Source: Planctomycetota bacterium (GTDB taxonomy: Bacteria; Planctomycetota; Phycisphaerae; FEN-1346; JAACEH01). Taken from it: DNA of 6,842 bases. Both the position numbers and the translations under genes were made by a program. The notes under the pieces were generated by a model that was not told the DNA's origin, searched no databases, and was given only the letters and a program-made list of their open reading frames with translations. Shown one piece after another: positions 4,658 to 6,842 of the stretch. Where the stretch lies: contig JAFGPY010000248.1 in NCBI GenBank assembly GCA_016935955.1, forward strand, positions 1 to 6,842, read 5' to 3'. How positions within the stretch are numbered: the stretch's first letter is position 1; the number at the start of each line of letters is the position of its first letter.

Positions 4658-6064
4658 ATGTTTCAACTCGTACTCCGCGACATCGAACAGATCGATCGCA
4701 CCAGCATCCGCATTCTGAGCGAACTCGGCGTCCGCGTGGACGACGCCGCGTTGCGCGAGCAGGCCGTCCGGGCCGGCGCCCGCCCCGGACGCGACGCCGA
4801 CCGCATCCGCATGAGCGAAGAGATGGTCCGCCAACTCGTGGCCCTGGCTCCGCACGAAGCCCGCTACGCCGACCTGGCCGGCAACGTGACGACGGTGGGC
4901 CTCGGCGCGCGGCCCACGTTCTGGACCGGGGCAGCGCTCAACTACGTGACCGGCCGCCAGTCCCGAGCCATCACGGCCGCGGACCTGGCCGAGTTCTGTC
5001 GCGTGGCCGACACGATCGACCCGCTGCTGGCCGTGGTCGGCACGAGCATCGAAGACGTGCCGCCCGAGTGCCGCGACTTCGTGGGCTTCCGCATCATGGC
5101 CGAGAACACGTCGAAGCACCTGCGGCCGCTGCTGTTCACGGCCCAGGGTGTCGCGCCGATCCTGGAGATGGCCCAGGTGCTGGCCGACGGCAAGCCGCTG
5201 AAGGACCGTCCGCTGGTCTCGTTCGGCTACTCGTGCCTCTGCCCGCTGCACTGGTCGCAGATTTCGATCGACCTGTGGCGAGCCACGGCCGGACACAACA
5301 TCCCCGTGATGCTCAACGGCGAACCGATCGCCGGGGCCAGCAGTCCCGTGACCCTGGCCGGCGCCCTGGCCCTGGCCAACGCCGAGATCCTGGCCGGCGT
5401 GGTGCTGACGCAGTTGCTCGAGCCCGGTCGCCCGGTGATCCACAACCTGGGCTTCGCCCACGTGACCGACATGCGCAGCGGCACCTGCCTGTCGGGCACG
5501 GCCGAGTGCGGCATGCTGGCCTGGGCGGGCGCCCGCCTGGCCGCCTTCTACCGGTTGCCCTCGGCCTCGTGGATGTGCACCGATTCGTTCATCGACGACG
5601 AGCAGGCGGCTCAGGAAAAGATGCTCACGGCCTTCGCCCACGTCTCGGGCGGAGTCAACATCATCTGGGGCATGGGCCAACTGGAGAGCGAGAAGACCCT
5701 CTCGCCCGTGCAACTCGTGATGGACGAAGAGGTGGCCCGCGCCGCCCTGCGCTGGTGGGACGGGTTCAAGGTCGACGACGACGCGCTGGCCTACGACGTC
5801 ATCCGCGACCACGTGGAGAAGGGCGAGGACTTCCTCGGCCACGAGCACACCTTCACGCACTTCCGCAGCGAACTGAGCCTGTCGCCGCTGATGGCCCGCA
5901 GCAGCCGCGGCACGTGGGAACAGAAGGGAGCCACGAGCCTGGCCGAGCGTGCCGCCGCGAAGGTCCGCGACATTGTGGCGTCCGATCCGCCGCAGCACTT
6001 GTCGGACCAGCAGCGCAAGGACCTCCGGGCCATCGAGCAGCGCGAACTGAAGCGCCGGGCGTAA
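4658..6064 (+). CDS. MttB-family (non-pyrrolysine) methylamine/betaine:corrinoid methyltransferase (468 aa)
   Basis: This belongs to the trimethylamine methyltransferase (MttB) superfamily, TIM-barrel enzymes that move a methyl group from a quaternary or tertiary amine to a cognate corrinoid protein in the cytoplasm. Family landmarks are RILSELGVRVDD near the N-terminus, GASSPVTLAGALALANAEIL (residues 226-245), LLEPGRPVIH (253-262), the DSFIDDEQAAQEK stretch (309-321), GGVNIIWGMGQLES (331-344) and a C-terminal HTFTHFRSELS. Its length is normal. No in-frame TAG occurs, so it is not a pyrrolysine trimethylamine enzyme; its nearest characterised relatives are the glycine betaine (MtgB), carnitine and proline betaine enzymes. 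The substrate is unknown. GGGGAGG about 8 nt before 4658 fixes the start; the frame is open back to 4583 without a ribosome site. No corrinoid protein, MtgA-type partner or transporter lies in the window. Confidence 0.9.
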   Translation: MFQLVLRDIEQIDRTSIRILSELGVRVDDAALREQAVRAGARPGRDADRIRMSEEMVRQLVALAPHEARYADLAGNVTTVGLGARPTFWTGAALNYVTGRQSRAITAADLAEFCRVADTIDPLLAVVGTSIEDVPPECRDFVGFRIMAENTSKHLRPLLFTAQGVAPILEMAQVLADGKPLKDRPLVSFGYSCLCPLHWSQISIDLWRATAGHNIPVMLNGEPIAGASSPVTLAGALALANAEILAGVVLTQLLEPGRPVIHNLGFAHVTDMRSGTCLSGTAECGMLAWAGARLAAFYRLPSASWMCTDSFIDDEQAAQEKMLTAFAHVSGGVNIIWGMGQLESEKTLSPVQLVMDEEVARAALRWWDGFKVDDDALAYDVIRDHVEKGEDFLGHEHTFTHFRSELSLSPLMARSSRGTWEQKGATSLAERAAAKVRDIVASDPPQHLSDQQRKDLRAIEQRELKRRA

Positions 6065-6109
6065 GAAGCCGTGTCGGGTGGCCGAGGGACGCCGGTCAGG
6101 CGCCACTCA

Positions 6110-6182
6110 ACAAGCCCCCAGCGCCGCTGGGGGATCGAACGGTTGCAGACGTTCGTATCCCGCCGCAATGCGGCGGGCTTGT
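6110..6182 (+). repeat. Cloverleaf palindromic repeat, copy 3
   Basis: Same orientation and fold as copies 1 and 2. The outer stem is ACAAG (6110-6114) with CTTGT (6178-6182). Arm 1 is CCCCCAGC, loop GCC, GCTGGGGG (6115-6133). The centre arm CGAACG (6136-6141) pairs perfectly with CGTTCG (6150-6155) around GTTGCAGA. Arm 3 is CCCGCCGC, loop AAT, GCGGCGGG (6159-6177). In arm 1 a G-C pair of the other copies has become A-T on both sides. It lies 45 nt after the MttB-family stop codon. Confidence 0.88.
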
Positions 6183-6206
6183 GCCCGTAGCGTCTTGACG
6201 TTCCGC

Positions 6207-6225
6207 GTGGGTCCGGTGGACCCAC
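6207..6225. repeat. Perfect 8-bp hairpin after cloverleaf copy 3
   Basis: GTGGGTCC (6207-6214), loop GGT, GGACCCAC (6218-6225). With its flank it shares CCGCGTGGGTCCG with the reverse complement of the hairpin that follows cloverleaf copy 2 at 4360-4379, so the two cloverleaf copies carry related followers. No T-run follows, so a classical terminator is not supported. Confidence 0.6.
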
Positions 6226-6278
6226 TACGTGCTGGGGGCACGTCACCAACCGTGGATGAAGGAAGGACCGACGGTATA

Positions 6279-6438
6279 CTAGGCTTTGTCTGAAAACGGC
6301 TTCGTGCCGTGGCACGGGCGTCCCGCCCGTGCGTCCCAGGGGCATCTTGCCCCTGGGCTTGGACCGCTTGCCACGGGCGTGACGCCCGTGGAACGCATGG
6401 GCAAGATGCCCATGCCACGGTCTTCAGACAGAACCTAG
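6279..6438. repeat. Large nested palindrome: 16-bp outer arms enclosing four triloop hairpins
   Basis: The outer arms CTAGGCTTTGTCTGAA (6279-6294) and TTCAGACAGAACCTAG (6423-6438) pair at 15 of 16 positions, counting one G-T wobble. A second stem is CCGTGGCA (6307-6314) with TGCCACGG (6413-6420). Inside are four hairpins with 3-nt loops: GCACGGGCG/CGCCCGTGC (6312-6332), CCCAGGGGCA/TGCCCCTGGG (6335-6357), CCACGGGCG/CGCCCGTGG (6371-6391) and GCATGGGCA/TGCCCATGC (6395-6415). The first and last hairpins share bases with the second stem, so they are alternatives to it. No protein is encoded. It ends 26 nt before the methyltransferase start codon and has the form of a MITE-like element. Confidence 0.85.
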
Positions 6439-6464
6439 TCTGAACTGATAGAAAGGATCCGGCG

Positions 6465-6842
6465 ATGGACCTGGGCATGGACATGTGGAAGTACTACGGC
6501 ATCACCCACACCGACCACACGGTCATGAACCCCTTGAGTCTGGACAAGACGCGGGAGTTCGTGGGTCTCTTGCGGCTGCCGGAGGGCGGCCGCGTCGTGG
6601 ACGTGGCCTGCGGCAAGGCGGAGTTCCTCTGCCTCGTAGCCGAGGCGTACGGCGTGACGGCCACGGGCATCGACCTGTCACCCTACACCATCAAGGCGGC
6701 CCGCGAGAACGTGGAAACCCGGGGCCTGGCCAACCGCATTGAGCTGCTCCACGCCGACGGCGGTGAGTACGAGCCGAATGCGCCGGAGAGTCTGGACTTG
6801 GCCTCTTGCATCGGTGCCTCCTGGGTGTACCAGAATCACAGG
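6465..6842 (+). CDS. Class I SAM-dependent methyltransferase, N-terminal part (3' end cut off by window)
   Basis: The 126 visible residues hold the SAM-binding half of a class I methyltransferase. Motif I is VVDVACGKAEF (44-54), close to the VLDxGCGxG form with Ala in place of the final Gly. The acidic residue that binds the SAM ribose is Asp70 in GIDLSPY. HADGGEY (96-102) gives the adenine-contacting Asp98, and LDLASCIGASW (110-120) is the motif IV strand. The N-terminal WKYYGITHTDHTVMNPLS matches a subgroup with a YGxTHxDHxxxNP opening, which is of unknown substrate as far as I know. Start 6465 is supported by AAAGGA about 8 nt upstream; ATGs at 6477 and 6483 are alternatives with weaker sites. 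Despite lying next to an MttB-family gene it is not a corrinoid enzyme, and a link is unproven. Confidence 0.9.
   Translation, partial: MDLGMDMWKYYGITHTDHTVMNPLSLDKTREFVGLLRLPEGGRVVDVACGKAEFLCLVAEAYGVTATGIDLSPYTIKAARENVETRGLANRIELLHADGGEYEPNAPESLDLASCIGASWVYQNHR

Noticed and set aside
4300..6198. 632-aa open frame on the plus strand overlapping the MttB-family gene, and a 557-aa one on the minus strand (4433-6106)
   Set aside because: Both are low-complexity Arg/Ala/Gly/Pro-rich shadows of the GC-rich MttB-family gene; neither shows a fold or motif.

Overview
The window is GC-rich with long intergenic gaps. It carries three genes read right to left on the left side and three read left to right on the right side. 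A planctomycete-type bacterium (Phycisphaerae or a relative) is my best guess. The reasons are the pilin-like planctomycete protein, the GLDSSH-type Gfo/Idh protein, a non-pyrrolysine MttB homologue, and spacers packed with the palindromic words common in such genomes. This is inference, because no marker gene is present.

Left part (minus strand): a glycoside hydrolase family 3 catalytic domain runs off the left edge (1-941). It is followed upstream by a 114-aa one-helix membrane protein (1451-1795) and a 296-aa membrane-anchored protein with a pseudopilin-like N-terminus and LTxxQ-like helices (2036-2926). The gaps are 509 and 240 bases and full of repeats, so these are probably separate transcription units. 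Right part (plus strand): a compact Gfo/Idh/MocA oxidoreductase (3395-4255), an MttB-family methylamine/betaine:corrinoid methyltransferase (4658-6064) and the start of a class I SAM methyltransferase cut by the right edge (6465-6842). The set suggests glycan or sugar use plus demethylation of quaternary amines, but nothing shows that the genes act in one pathway.

The most distinctive content lies between the genes. A 75-nt element with a perfect four-way (cloverleaf) fold occurs three times in the same orientation, with a compensatory base-pair change. A 95-bp repeat lies just downstream of both small membrane-protein genes, and its arms recur without the insert near 4392. Other gaps hold composite palindromes in which an outer stem encloses two to four hairpins (1211-1347, 1831-1915, 3061-3207, 6279-6438). 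Arms and loops are swapped between copies, so the gaps look like assemblies of interchangeable hairpin modules. No tRNA, rRNA, CRISPR array or transposase was found.
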